NCBI GenBank assembly: GCA_012656075.1
Contig: JAAKBF010000244.1
Coordinates: 1 to 64,000, forward strand
DNA: 64,000 nt
Source: Phytophthora hibernalis
Taxonomy: Eukaryota > Oomycota > Peronosporomycetes > Peronosporales > Peronosporaceae
Direction: 5' to 3'
Part shown: positions 23,146 through 33,600 of the stretch, in pieces
Numbering within the stretch: the first letter of the stretch is position 1
Layout: the number at the start of each line of letters is the position of its first letter
The notes under the pieces: generated by a model
Told to the model about the DNA's origin: nothing
The model's input: only the letters and a program-made list of their open reading frames with translations
Database searches by the model: none
Position numbers and translations under genes: made by a program

Positions 23146-23894
23146 TGTCGGCTGCCCCGTCGGAACCTCGTTACGGTGGGCACTAGGTTCCCAATCCGTC
23201 GGATCAACACATCATGAGTACTCAGAGGTGGTTTTTGTCGAGGTAACTTGAATTCTCCCCACTCGTTCCCATTGATCGTCAGATTCTCGGTCGAGCCTCC
23301 AATCACTTGCATGCTGTATGGTTCGACTCCTGCAGCGCTCGGTGACCACTCGTTCGACGCATGCCCGTCGTCTGAGTACTCGTCCGAGTATCGGTCATCA
23401 TCGACAGAGTAATACCTGTCGTCCGAGTACTCTTCAGAGCATCGGTCATCAACGACCGAGTAAGCTTCGTCATTCGAGTATTCGTCTGAGCATCGGCCAT
23501 CATCGCCAAAGTAATACTCGTCGTCCGAGTACACATCAGAGCATCGGTCATCATTGCCAGAGTAATACCCGTCGTCCGAGTACTCGTCTAAGCATCGGTC
23601 ATCATCGCCAAAGTAATACTCGTCGTCCGAGTACACATCAGAGAATCGGTCATCATCGCCAGAGTTATATTCTGAGCCATAGTCCTCAGTGTCGTCACAT
23701 CCGCTACTCTGCGTCTCTGTGTACCCTCCGCGCAAATCGACCAATCTTTTAACATTCAGTGCTGCTACCATACCCATCAACGTGTCCGTAAGCGTAACTC
23801 TTGGTCGGTACTGACTTTCATCCCGACGGCGATTCTCGTCAGGTAACGGTCGTCTCGGCGACGATTGCCTTCTCGGTTTCGTCGGTCTCGGCAA
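23133..23894 (-). pseudogene. Acidic repeat linker of Gag/Pro, family A
   Basis: A 253-codon leftward frame. A basic start (PRPTKPRRQSSPRRP) is followed by about six copies of a 17-residue Asp/Tyr/Ser repeat (type RCSDEYSDDGYYSGNDD), then FKLPRQKPPLSTHDVLIRR. It sits between the capsid region and the protease linker. No retropepsin DTG is seen in this frame. The repeat tract would be highly acidic, and its role is unknown. Confidence 0.55.
23370..23665. repeat. 51-bp tandem repeat, about six units
   Basis: In-frame minisatellite whose unit includes GAGCATCGGTCATCATCGCC and TCGTCGTCCGAGTAC. The unit length is a multiple of three, so copy-number change would keep the reading frame. Confidence 0.7.
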
Positions 23895-24084
23895 TAACTA
23901 TACCGTGAATTATCGGAGCGCCCATTTTCGTGTCGGTGTCCATCTTAGTGACTCCGAGTACGTCGGACCGAGGTCTCATGTCTCGAATTTCGTTTGCGGC
24001 GACGGAGGATGTCATTTATCAGGCCCTCCAGGTCGTGAATGTCCTTGGCACGGACATGACCCAAGCATTCCTCCAATCTCGGTC

Positions 24085-24694
24085 CTAGCACGAATCGAGA
24101 AAATGCTCGATATGGTCCTTGGCTTCGCGCCTACCGTGTTCAAACTGCACTCCAGCGTCGCGAGCATAATCGTTTAGTCGGTTGAGGAAGTCGCAGACAT
24201 GCTCGTTTTCTTCTCGCTTTGCCAAGAAGTACCGAGTCTTTGCAGACTGGTTAAAACGGGAGCAGTAGTACTTGACGAACGCATTGGTCAACAAATTCCA
24301 AGTATTCCTCGTCTTGAGCGGGAGCTGTCGGTACCAGTGCAGAGCTCCGTCCTGGAGACTCAGCTCAAACACCATGCACCATTTCGTCCAATTCATCGGT
24401 GAGGTTTCGCGCGAGCGACCTCACCCGTGTGCTGCGTCCTGCGGATAACACAGCGGCTTCCAAAAGCTCGGTCATCGCTGCCGTCTCTTCCAGGTTATCA
24501 TCTTCTTCTTCATTCGCATCAGAGTAGTACATCTGCTCGTCAAATTTGTCCAAACTCCCGTTGGCCGGCACCAATGTACTTATCGTCTCGAACGGCGAAC
24601 TGGAGCGCATCAAATCCTCGGTGCACGTCCGACTTGACTTCATCGACGTTTCTGGTCCCGCTGACTTCACTCTTTTCGCCATTTCTCTTTTCAT
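24085..24694 (-). pseudogene. gag of family-A element
   Basis: Start MKREMAKRVKSAG at 24694, with the inner Met at 24682 corresponding to the family start. An acidic N-terminal region (DANEEEDDNLEETA) comes next, then LARNLTDELDE. In a second frame (24396-24085) lies the capsid-like part LQDGALHWYRQLP, FVKYYCSRFNQSAKTRYF, REENEHVCDFLNRLNDYAR. This is the retrotransposon gag fold that assembles the particle. One frameshift near 24,380 separates the halves. Confidence 0.7.
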
Positions 24695-24767
24695 CTCTCC
24701 TTTCTTCTATCAAATGCTCGTTAGGGTAAAACCAATATACAACCAAGATACACAGAAGGTCACTACC

Positions 24768-24787
24768 AATCCCGGGTCGCGGCACCA
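24768..24787 (-). promoter_or_regulatory. Primer-binding site, family A
   Basis: On the minus strand it reads TGGTGCCGCGACCCGGGATT, complementary to a tRNA 3' end including CCA and part of the T arm. It lies seven bases inside the LTR and is identical to the site at 26,308. Confidence 0.75.
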
Positions 24788-24794
24788 GTTGTCG

Positions 24795-25328
24795 TGTAGG
24801 ATCACGCAGAAATTCTCACTACCAAATGGTATGAGTCCCACCAACAACACTCGCTTCCCTTGTCAGGTCAACGAGCGTTGGATCAAACCTGAAGACCAGG
24901 AACGATCCCTTACGTCGGGTTGGATGTGAACCCTCTGTACGCCTAGGTTGTATTAGGCCAACCCAATAACCTGAACCACTAGCCACGAGCGAAGGCTAGT
25001 ATGCAATATTGCGCTTTCGCGCGAACCCCCAGTCCCTCAGAAGGAAGGGTAGCGGCTGTCAAGCCTAATACGGGTTTGCCGAGGTAAAACCTCGGCGAGT
25101 AGTAGAATATGTATGGAACACTCGGTTCCACTATAATATATGGCGAACGACGCTTCTCGTCGCTCCCAACACTCGGCCACTCTAATCTCTTGGACTGATC
25201 AGCAACAAACCCTCGGTTCAACGTACTTTAGGCTCGCTGACCAGCATCCCACAAGCCGAGCGTATCCAGACCCTAAGATAAGCTAGCTAGACTTACCGAA
25301 GACGGAATTGAACCTTGGTGACTTGGGC
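24795..25328 (-). repeat. LTR, family A, copy 5, truncated
   Basis: Internal end ...CCTACA at 24795. It matches other copies up to about 25,328 (GACTTGGG) and is then replaced by family-B gag sequence. About 340 bases of the outer half are lost. Confidence 0.8.
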
Positions 25329-26242
25329 CCCTCAGTGCTCCTGAATACGCCACGCTTCGTCTCGGGTGTCTTCGGCAACGGAACTTTCGCTGGGTCTTCA
25401 CTCGGCTCGGGGAAGACGTACGGCCTGTGACGTACGGTTGTGGTGGCGCCGATTTGGTCTCGTCGATTTCTTCAGCTCGGCGAGCCTTGGGTAATTGTCC
25501 CTTTGGTCCACCTTGCATCCCGAACAAGTCTTTCAACTTGCGCTTCCATCTCATCAGCTCGACGCCAACCGCGTGCACACTCCAAGATGTCAGCGCCTGT
25601 TTCGATGGCTTATGGCCGCACCGGTATCCCATCACTCGGAGTAATATCACCGTGTCCTCGACGAGTTGGTCCATTATTATTGTTTGGCTATTGATGGGTT
25701 GACCCAGTTCCTCGCTGAGCTGAACCCACTGCGCTTAACACATGTACATCGGAGCGAACATGTTGATCCACCGACTGTTGGTCTTCATTTCTTCGACGAG
25801 TCGGGCCAGGACTCGTTTTGCCTTCGGTGTTTCGACATTCTTTGTCGCCTTGGGAACAAGCGGCGGTCGGTCACCCGGAGCCACGTCTTGTTCGTCGTCA
25901 TCATCATCGCCGAGTTCCTCTGCGAGATTCCACTCGACTGGGCGAGGAGCTCCCATGCGGGTCACCTGCAGCGACAACTCGTCGACGTCTTCACGGAGAT
26001 CGACGACTCTCTTCACGTCGTCATACTCCGTCCCTTCATCATCACTCTTCTGTACTATTTTCTTCTTCTTCCTCCTCGCTTCCATGGTCATCGTTATCGT
26101 CGAAATCGTCAAACTGGACGGAGCGCGTCACCTCCGCGTCTGCGGCGGTAATGCTCACTCTCGTCGAGTTCGACTCATTGGGCGGCGATCCTCCGGCCGT
26201 CTCCGGGCTTGCGTCGCTCAAATTTGGCGATCCCTTGACCAT
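25329..26242 (-). pseudogene. gag N-terminal region, family-B element
   Basis: Begins MVKGSPNLSDASPETAGG at 26242, 66 bases after the primer-binding site. It runs through an acidic segment to a second frame (26112-25735: VDLREDVDELSLQ, AEELGDDDDDEQD) and a third (25674-25330: GQLPKARRAEEIDETKSAP). Highly charged and without a zinc knuckle, it is the N-terminal part of Gag only. The left end is cut by the family-A LTR at 25,328. Confidence 0.55.
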
Positions 26243-26307
26243 TTTCTCTCACTTGTTGCTTTTAACTTGGTTGTACTTGGTACCTGCGAAAACAAAGCAC
26301 ACCCCTG

Positions 26308-26327
26308 AATCCCGGGTCGCGGCACCA
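26308..26327 (-). promoter_or_regulatory. Primer-binding site, family B
   Basis: Same 20 bases as at 24,768, two bases inside the family-B LTR. Two LTR families with different LTRs therefore use the same tRNA primer. Confidence 0.75.
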
Positions 26328-26329
26328 GT

Positions 26330-27298
26330 TGTGGTGTTGTGATTCACAGAAAACGTCGTTAGTTCGGCTTCCACGCAACAGCACAACAATTCGCCGAGTC
26401 AGGTCGGCGATGTTGGGCTTGCGCAGGGTTCCTGTCGGTTCCCTTTGCGGTTCGCCCCAGCCGGGGTTCAGTTGAGTGTTGTTCCCAACAAGTACCAAGC
26501 TCCAAACTCTCCAGAGACTCGCCTGAGCGGGGCGGTCTCCGTGCAAAACCCTGTGCCCTCGACCAAAGGATGGACGGCAGCGCGCGAGCGCGTTTACAGG
26601 CCACCAGGCGCAGATTACGCCCAGCTAGGAGGTTACGGTGTCCTGGGTTGTGCAGACCCACCGGCTCGTCAAATCGACGAGACTTGTCTTCGCTTGGTAG
26701 CGAGAAGTGCCCACCCCGGGCCGACCTTGATCTCTTGGCGCTACCAGACGGCTCCCCTACAAGCTATGCCTCTCGGGGAACGACGGCAGACATAATCCAG
26801 CCCACGCAGGACTTACCGGAAAAATGTACGCTGTTCTTGGACTTAGAAGATTCTGCTCTGATTGTTATCTCTATGTCTTCGGAGAGCCCCTTCGGGCTCC
26901 TCCCTATGGTCTTCTATCAGTCCTTTACAAATATCTAATGAAATGGAGTCGTTACAGATCTCCCCGCGACTCTTCGCTCATCTCCGTCCCTTGGTATCGA
27001 GCTGTTTACCTACCTCTCGGCGACTCTTCGCCCAGATCCTGATTTATCCCCCTCGTTGGTATATCTCCCACGAGGCATATTCTCGCCAATCGACTTTCGC
27101 CGAGTTCGACTTTCGCCGAGTCCGTCCTTCGCTGAGTCTAACTAAGTGCGGTTCCCGATCAAATCCGTTCCCTGTTGAGTGCGATGTATCCACTCAGCGA
27201 TGTACCCACTTGACCCTCTTGAGTGCGATGTACCCACAGGTCTAGTTTAGGCGTTCCTAGTGTAGGGTCACCCAAAATCTGGATTTCCCTACACCACA
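26330..27298 (-). repeat. LTR, family B, copy 1 (969 bp)
   Basis: On the minus strand it begins TGTGGTGTAGGGAAATCC and ends CACAACACCACA, so it has clean TG...CA ends and TGTGGTGT/ACACCACA terminal inverted repeats. It matches the plus copy at 59581. The CTCAGCGAAG / CTCGGCGAAA-type repeats lie near its 5' end. Confidence 0.85.
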
Positions 27299-27431
27299 CT
27301 CTGTTATTAGGAGTAGACCGCCCGGGTCATTGTGGGTCGCCCAACTGGGGAGTCCCTCTCTAATAGGCTAAAACTAAGATATGCAATTGCACTTCTGACC
27401 AATCAGATAGTGCCAGGTCACTGTCCCCTTT

Positions 27432-27498
27432 TGACCAATGGGAGGACAGAACCTATAAATGTAGATAATATCTATAGGTTCTGTCCTCCCATTGGTCA
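27432..27498. repeat. Perfect 26-bp inverted repeat, 15-base loop
   Basis: Left arm TGACCAATGGGAGGACAG plus AACCTATA; the right arm at 27473-27498 is its exact reverse complement. Confidence 0.8.
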
Positions 27499-27522
27499 TA
27501 GGTTCTGTCCACCCATCTACAG

Positions 27523-27596
27523 TAAAACGGGCCTCCATCATATCTAGTAGATTCTACTAGATACCGTATGACAGATTGATACGGAGGCCCGTTTTA
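27523..27596. repeat. 14-bp inverted repeat enclosing a 21-bp palindrome
   Basis: TAAAACGGGCCTCC at 27523 pairs exactly with GGAGGCCCGTTTTA at 27583. ATCTAGTAG-ATT-CTACTAGAT at 27542-27562 forms an inner palindrome. Confidence 0.8.
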
Positions 27597-27600
27597 TGGA

Positions 27601-28177
27601 CCGCAGCCCCCCAGCACTTGCCACCGTTCTTCCCTTTTCGCTAAGGTAGTCAATTGTAACACTTTCAGAGGAAGCTTGAGCTCGATGGCAAATTGAGAAG
27701 TGAGATTGAGTTTAAGGTTCGCTAGCTAGAGCTACCCTCTTGTACCTGTAGCTAGTTCAACTAAACTAGTGACGAGATAAACTCGATGAAAGATGATTGG
27801 CCAAATTGTCAATTGACGTGTACAGTGATTTGCACCAATTGACAAGTGACGTAATGTTCAACTGACGAATAGTAGAGCAGATACAGATTCGTCACATCAA
27901 TCCCCTGTCGATCGAGGCGGTTAACACCCGCCCTTTGTAATTTTTCGCCGCCTGGTCCACCAACGGCGTCAGCGACGACAAAAACACCGTAACGGCCGTT
28001 CTTAACGGGAACATTTCCAGGGCATGATCCGTGATTCTGTTTCATGATTGGCGGATATGAATACATATGCTTCCTCACGTCGTGACCTCGTGATCCGATC
28101 AATGGCTCATAATCCAATCTCGGATCACGGATCTCAACTACATATGTAGGAATGAAAATCACTGCAATTTCCTTGGT
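27601..28177. other. Spacer, no gene seen
   Basis: Non-coding by inspection, with CAATTGAC/GTCAATTG-type repeats near 27,805-27,845. The left end of the Harbinger-type element may lie here, but I could not define its terminal repeat. Confidence 0.35.
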
Positions 28178-28921
28178 GTGGCTGTGGCGCATCGATCCAA
28201 GAGCTATCGTGCAAAGGTTGTCCCTCGTCAGCGTTTGGAGTGGGTTCCTCATCGCGATTGTCTGCTGCTAGAAGGCCAATTTAAGCGGTATTGTAGAATG
28301 AGTGCTGCCGCATTTGACGTTTTGGTGCAGTTGCTGACGCCGGCACTACAACGGGTCGAGCTACAGTCATGGAATAGAACCGGCACCAAACCCATAGAGG
28401 TTGTTAACATGGTCCAAAGGACGATATCGTGGCTGGCCGGAGGATCGTACCATACAATTCGAGTGCTTGCGGGGGTGAGTGCCTCTGCATTCTACAGTAT
28501 TCTAGTGGAAGTCTTGCACACGATTTGTGATCACCCTCGGTTTCTGATAGCAGCCTCTGTGAATGATTTTCGCGCTATTCAAGCCGCAGCGGATGCCTTT
28601 TCAACACTGAGTTCAAACCGCATTTTAACTGGCTGCGTCGGGTGCATTGATGGATGGTTGTGCCAGATCAGGGCGCCGAGTACCAAGGAGGTACCTGACG
28701 TGTCTTCTTTTTCGGGGCACTATCTCAACTACGGAATAAACATGCAAGCATTGTGTGATGCGTCGTGCAAATTTATCGGCTATTGCTTCAACTCACCAGG
28801 CAAAGTTTCTGACAGTGTAGAGTGCACTTCTTTCCACATCGCTCTGAGTTTGGCTGCGGAATGCACTGTGATCTGGTCCGGACAAATACCATCAAACAAC
28901 GAGTCGTTGTTGACGAGGTGA
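28178..28921 (+). pseudogene. PIF/Harbinger (HARBI1-like, DDE_4) transposase, truncated
   Basis: One open frame of 247 codons. N-terminal helices include LEWVPHRDCLLLEGQFKR, then IVNM-type lead, TISWLAGGSYHTIRVLAGV. The nuclease domain has GCVGCIDGWLCQIRAPS with the first catalytic Asp, GHYLNYGINMQALCDASCKF, and GKVSDSVE with the second Asp. The third acidic residue and C-terminal helices are missing: from about 28,830 the sequence no longer matches the family and overlaps an opposite-strand ORF. HARBI-type transposases cut and paste with 3-bp target duplications. This copy lacks part of its catalytic triad. Confidence 0.75.
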
Positions 28922-29385
28922 TCGTATGTGTCGTTCGGTGTGTTAAATGAAGCGGCCACTTCCTCCCAAACCGAGACCCCCTTCATCCAATTGTTTTCTA
29001 GTGAGCTGATCCCGGAAGCAATAAAGCGCTGGAAGAAATCGTGTGAAAAGAGCACGTTTATGAGGCGAAACATGCAGTGTCGGCTACGACGCGCTTCATC
29101 TTGGTCTGTTGAGGTCTTGGACCGTTTGCCTAGCCGTTGCTTGTCTAGAAGCAATGCAACACCACCTTTGGAGTTGTCATACATGGCGAGAATGGCAACA
29201 CGCTCTTCTTTCTTCGTATTCTTGGCTACCGAAAGCTTTGGCGGTACACTCGAGCTTCAGCTGGTCCATGTTCCAGTCGCTATACTTGTCCGACGTGGAG
29301 GCAGTGCAGCTCGTTTACTGTTTGGCTTTTGACGAGCCGTCCACTTGCTACTCGGTGCTGCTGTGGCTGAATCACCTTGCTCCAT
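28780..29385 (-). pseudogene. Myb/SANT-like ORF, probable second Harbinger gene
   Basis: Leftward frame converging on the transposase. A start at 29385 gives MEQGDSATAAPSSKWTARQK, then a stop. Another frame continues EERVAILAMYDNSKGGVALL and LENNWMKGVSVWEEVAASFN, ending LRAMWKEVHSTLSE. The spaced Trp residues (SVW...MW) fit the Myb/SANT-like protein that PIF/Harbinger elements encode beside the transposase. It is broken near 29,200. The last 140 bases overlap the transposase frame in antisense. Confidence 0.45.
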
Positions 29386-29821
29386 CTTGCTGAAGTGGAA
29401 ATGAAAGCAAACGCGTTTCCAAAAACCGTGCTCCGAGTCCCAACGGTCGAGTCTCGAGTCTCTTTATAGAACAGGATCACGATTTTCTTAAGAACGATCA
29501 TCGGCTCATGCCCCCGGGCACCCCAAGCCTCGATAGCGATCATGCTCCGATGATCCCGTTAAGAACGGGCCTAAATATATAGCTGAGGGATAGTCGACGT
29601 CACTTGAAGTTTGTATTGGCCTTTTGTCGAGGTTTTGTCTGGACTAAACGACCTCCACAAATTGATGCGATATGAAATCTTCGAGGTTTGACTTTAGTTT
29701 GGTCGCAACGGGTGGAAATGCTCAAAACATGCAAGTTTCTCTGTCGAGCTGCTTGGTGACGCCATTAAACCTCGGCAAGGTTTTACGAGGGCTCCGCGAA
29801 GGCTGAGATAGGAAGTAACAA

Positions 29822-29879
29822 GGGCTCGCTGAACCTGCGCGCCTCGCCAAGGCCTTCATGGGCACGTACAAAAGCGGCG
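29822..29879 (+). repeat. Inverted repeat arm with 30150-30207 (58 bp)
   Basis: GGGCTCGCTGAACCTGCGCG ... AAAGCGGCG; its reverse complement lies at 30150-30207 with about one mismatch. Confidence 0.7.
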
Positions 29880-30042
29880 TCTTCTCCAAGGGAGCTTCGC
29901 TAAAACCGACATCCGCTCGGCTACGGTCGTAGAGGAGATCCCCATTGAGATCCGCAACTCGGACCTATATCCGACCGCGGTAGCACTCGAATGGACATCC
30001 CTGCAGTGAATGCCACTGGCACGACGGAAGTTCGCTGTCGTA
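29880..30042. other. GC-rich spacer between duplicated gene scraps
   Basis: No intact gene. GC-rich coding-like composition suggests it derives from the same unidentified gene as the flanking repeats. Confidence 0.3.
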
Positions 30043-30310
30043 GGTTCAGCGAGCCCTTGATCGGCTCGGCCGATTCATACACGAGGGAGATGGCGTTCGG
30101 ATCCAGCGACTTCTGGTATACCGGACCACACAAATAAGCCTCCTGGGGGCGCCGCTCTTGTACGTGCCCATGAAGGCCTTGGCGAGGCGCGCAGGTTCAG
30201 CGAGCCCTTGATCGACTCGGCCGAGTCGTACACGAGAGAGATGGCGTTCGGATCCAGCGACTTCTGGTATACCGGACCACACGAATAAGCACACAAATAA
30301 GCCTCCTGGG
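30043..30310 (-). pseudogene. Duplicated fragment of an unidentified gene
   Basis: Two direct copies (30043-30147 and 30194-30310) encode on the minus strand the same peptide: GPVYQKSLDPNAISLVY, then SAEPIKG or SAESIKG. Another piece of the same gene (ARLAKAFMGTYKSG) is present in both orientations at 29,822 and 30,150. The source gene is not recognised. Rearrangement by transposon-mediated capture is possible. Confidence 0.45.
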
Positions 30311-30626
30311 AGGCAGATCGGCACCGACACATACTGGTGTGTACCGGACCACGGAATTAATCCTGTTTCAGAATAATCCTACCATCCATCATTGCATGAT
30401 GGATGGTAGGCTTATTTAGTTTTTGTACTTACGGAAGTGTGCGTGTACAGTATTACGTACGTGTATCCAATCTTTACGAAACGGATCTATGGAAGAAACA
30501 GACAAACGGACTTAACTGAGTGCGCAAGGTCCTACCGGTATCGTTTTCCGTGGCTGCTGCAACGGCCTCCCCAAAGTGCAATTCGCCCGCCAAGCCTCAA
30601 GCCCCGAGAGTCGCTTTGCATTTGCC

Positions 30627-33600
30627 ATGACCCCGCTGCCGAGGACGTGCTGGGCGAGCTCTACGCCTGGGACTCGGTGATCGAAGACGACGCCGCGCTG
30701 CCCATCGACGACCCCCAGCGCGACGAGGACAAGACGGAGGACGCGTACGAGCAGATCATCCACACAGCCAGCGGCGATGCCAGCGACATCGTGCTGAGTC
30801 TGGCGGCCCAGCTGCTGCACAAGCACTTTTCTGCTTCCCGCACGTACAGATCAACGTGGTGGACGTGCTGCTGCAGCTCTGCGGCCCCAAGCGCTCTCAG
30901 GCCGTACGCATCCACACGCTGCGCGCGCTGCTGCAGATTGTCAAGACGCCACCCGCCGCTGCTGCCGCCTCCACGCCCACGTCGGCTGCCTCCATCGCGC
31001 GCAAGAACACGCGCATGTGGCTGCAGCGCATCGATGAGGCCGTGCAGAATATGCTGGAGGCCGAGAAGTCGGCCGTCATCCTGCGCCAGGTCACGCCGCT
31101 ACGTCACGCGCTGGAGGAGCGACTGCAGCCGGAGCCAAAGAGCAGCGACAAGGAGCCGACCACCCAACCGTCGCCCGTGGAGCGAAGCCGCAAGCAGCCG
31201 CGCGACGAGAAGGAAGCGGAGGGCGAAGACGCCTACGCGCCCGTCGAGAAGAAGCCCAAGCACGAGGACGACGCCAGGTTCCAGAGCACCCCCAAGGCTC
31301 TTAGCGATGGATCGACCATCGTGAAGCTCACGCGCGAGTCTAGTAACGGCGGCACTCCGCGCGGAAGCGGCAACGAGGAAAGCTGGAAGAAGCAGTCGGC
31401 GCTGAACGGTAACGACCGCCTGGTCGAGAACACCGGCAAGCGCCGCAGCATCAACGTATACTCCCGCGCAATTGCCCGCCATGCCCGTACCTTTTCCTGG
31501 GCAGCGTGCCCCGCCACACGCCGAACGGAGAGATTGTGGACTTTTTGAGCCCCGTGTGGCCTGAAATTGACGCCATGAGCGTGCAGATTAAGCAGCCGGA
31601 CCACAACGCCACAGCGTACGCGTTCGTGAGCATGCCCACGGTGGAGCACGCGCGTGAGGCCATCCACTTTGTGGCCGCGAACAAGTTCCGTGGCCGGGAC
31701 TTCTTGAACGCCAACTTCGCGCGCGGCCCACCTGTGGATACGGTGCTCTTTTGGAACGCACGGCCGAGGATGTGAACATGGAGGACGAGGGAGCAGTCCG
31801 CGACTTTGACTTTTCCAAGTGTGACCCTGAAGTTTGGGACCTCTTGTGCATGCAACTGGAGCGCTTTGGTCCGTTACTGCTCGCCGATAAGGGCTGCGTG
31901 CGCTTTCGCAGTGTGGATCATGCCAAGGCTGCTATCCGCAAGCAACTCTTCACTGTGAAGGGATATGAAATTTTCCCCGTTTATGATACGAAGGAGCAGT
32001 TTGCGATTGATTCAACGCGCCGTGGAGCCAATGTGCACAGCAAACAAGGATTCACTCTGAAGTCGGGACGTCTCGGTAAGATGTGTGCTGAGTGACTTGA
32101 ACTTTGCAATTATGCTATCGGCGTGACAATTTGTTGATTTTGACTTGGGTATTGTCGTGATTGTGTGCTGGGCGCAGTTGGAGGAGATGCAGATTATCGC
32201 AGCAGCAAGAATCGCCGCTACAAGGAATATGATGACCCCATGGATGGTTCGAGTAGACGTCGTGAGCAAAACCGAATGCCGTCGCTGAAGTACGGTGGTC
32301 GTAGCGGTAGTGGGCGCAGTCGCACACCCCTCGGAGTGACCGTGGGAATGCTCGTGGACGGTCTCGCTCCCACTCACCTATGCCCCACAATGGTGGTCGT
32401 TATGATGTACCTATGACTGGACCTCCGAAGGAACGTCATTTGCCTCATTCGCGCTCCAGGTCGCCAGTGACGTTGGTGAAGCAAGTGGCTCGTGAAGGTG
32501 GATACGGCACACCGTCGGACAAGGAGAACCGGCGTGAATACCGCAGTAAATATGGCCACCGATCGATGTCTCCAGTGGATGCTAGTCCTATTCCTATCGA
32601 TGAAGTACGTGGGCGACCTCGCGACCGTGATGGACCTTGGATGGGACCACGTTCCAATGAGAGCTCTCGAGAGCGTCGTGGGCCGCGAGAAGAAGTTCGA
32701 CGCGGAAATTTCAACCGGGGCTCTCCATCTCCGTCCTCTTCGTCGAGGCGCAGCCGGAAGGATGAGAACGGAAACCAGCGCTCAAATGATTACCGACGTG
32801 GTGGCGGCCCCGTTGAAGATGGTCGTCAGCCTTACCGACGTGAGAAAACTTTGGAGGAGCGTGGTAGAATTCCCCCACCGCCTCTGTCTGGCGGTGTCCT
32901 GCACGCACCGCGTAGCCACAGCCGTAGTCCGCCACGGTTCGGAAAGTATTCGTCAGGGCCATCCAAGGCCGGACGCCGCTCTCGCTCACGATCACCTCGT
33001 CAAGATGAAAGAGTGGGGAGAAGCTCGAATCAGCGGTCTGGTGGCTATCGTGGACGTGATGACCGTCCGATCGGAAACCCGCTTGTTGAAGAGCGCCCTT
33101 CTCTCCAGTCTGAGCGCCCCCGCTATTCGGATGAGCGTTCTATTGCCGAAGTTGCTCGCGATGAACAACAAGACCGCCAACGCTTTTTTCACCAACAGCA
33201 GCAGGGCCGTCGTGATTTCCATGATGCTGATTTAAGTCGCTATGGTGGTGGTCGCGGTGGTGGACGGGGTGGACGTGGTGGACGTGGTGGAGGCCGCGGC
33301 CGTGGTGACCAATCTCGCGAGTACCCGCCTTATGAGGGTGGTGGTCGAAGTGGGCCGATGTATCGACAGGAATTGGCGCCGCCACAGCGCCGCTCGCCAT
33401 CTCCGCTACCCCCACCGGCTATTCACCGATCGTCTTCTCCGCCCCCGCAAGCTCGTCGGCGTTCGCCCTCTCCACCCCCGCAACAGCGAGAATCGTACGG
33501 CCGTGAGCGTCGTGGCGAGTTTGCACCAGCTCCTCGAGGTCGCGATTCTGGATATTCGCCACCGGCGTCGCCTCTGATGCAAAATTACGGGCCCTCGGGT

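Larger units (their letters stand above)
21986..25328 (-). mobile_element. Family-A gypsy element, reverse orientation, RT deleted
   Basis: LTR (25328-24795, cut at its outer end), primer-binding site and gag follow one another leftwards. After these come a repeat-rich acidic linker, protease-RT linker sequence, and then, abruptly, the archaeal-type RNase H. RT and the ordinary RNase H are lost between VVCDIDVQ and the RNase H. On the left the element is fused to element D. Confidence 0.75.
27299..27600 (-). repeat. LTR fragment, family C, hairpin-rich
   Basis: The reverse complement matches 59,876-60,085 (GGAGGCCCG end, CCATTGGTC, TAGTTTTAGCCTATTAGAGA, TCTACTCCTAATAA). It abuts the family-B LTR exactly at 27298/27299. 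It carries extra inverted duplications relative to the copy at 59,876. Confidence 0.65.

Noticed and set aside
23370..23665. Regular spaced repeats resembling a CRISPR array
   Set aside because: Units are contiguous, imperfect and in-frame coding in a eukaryotic retroelement, with no spacers.
24768..24787. tRNA-like 3' end
   Set aside because: It is the retroelement primer-binding site next to an LTR; no cloverleaf upstream or downstream.
32492..33235. 247-codon plus-strand ORF in another frame of the RS tail
   Set aside because: Shadow frame of the repetitive RS/RGG coding sequence, which is open for 562 codons.
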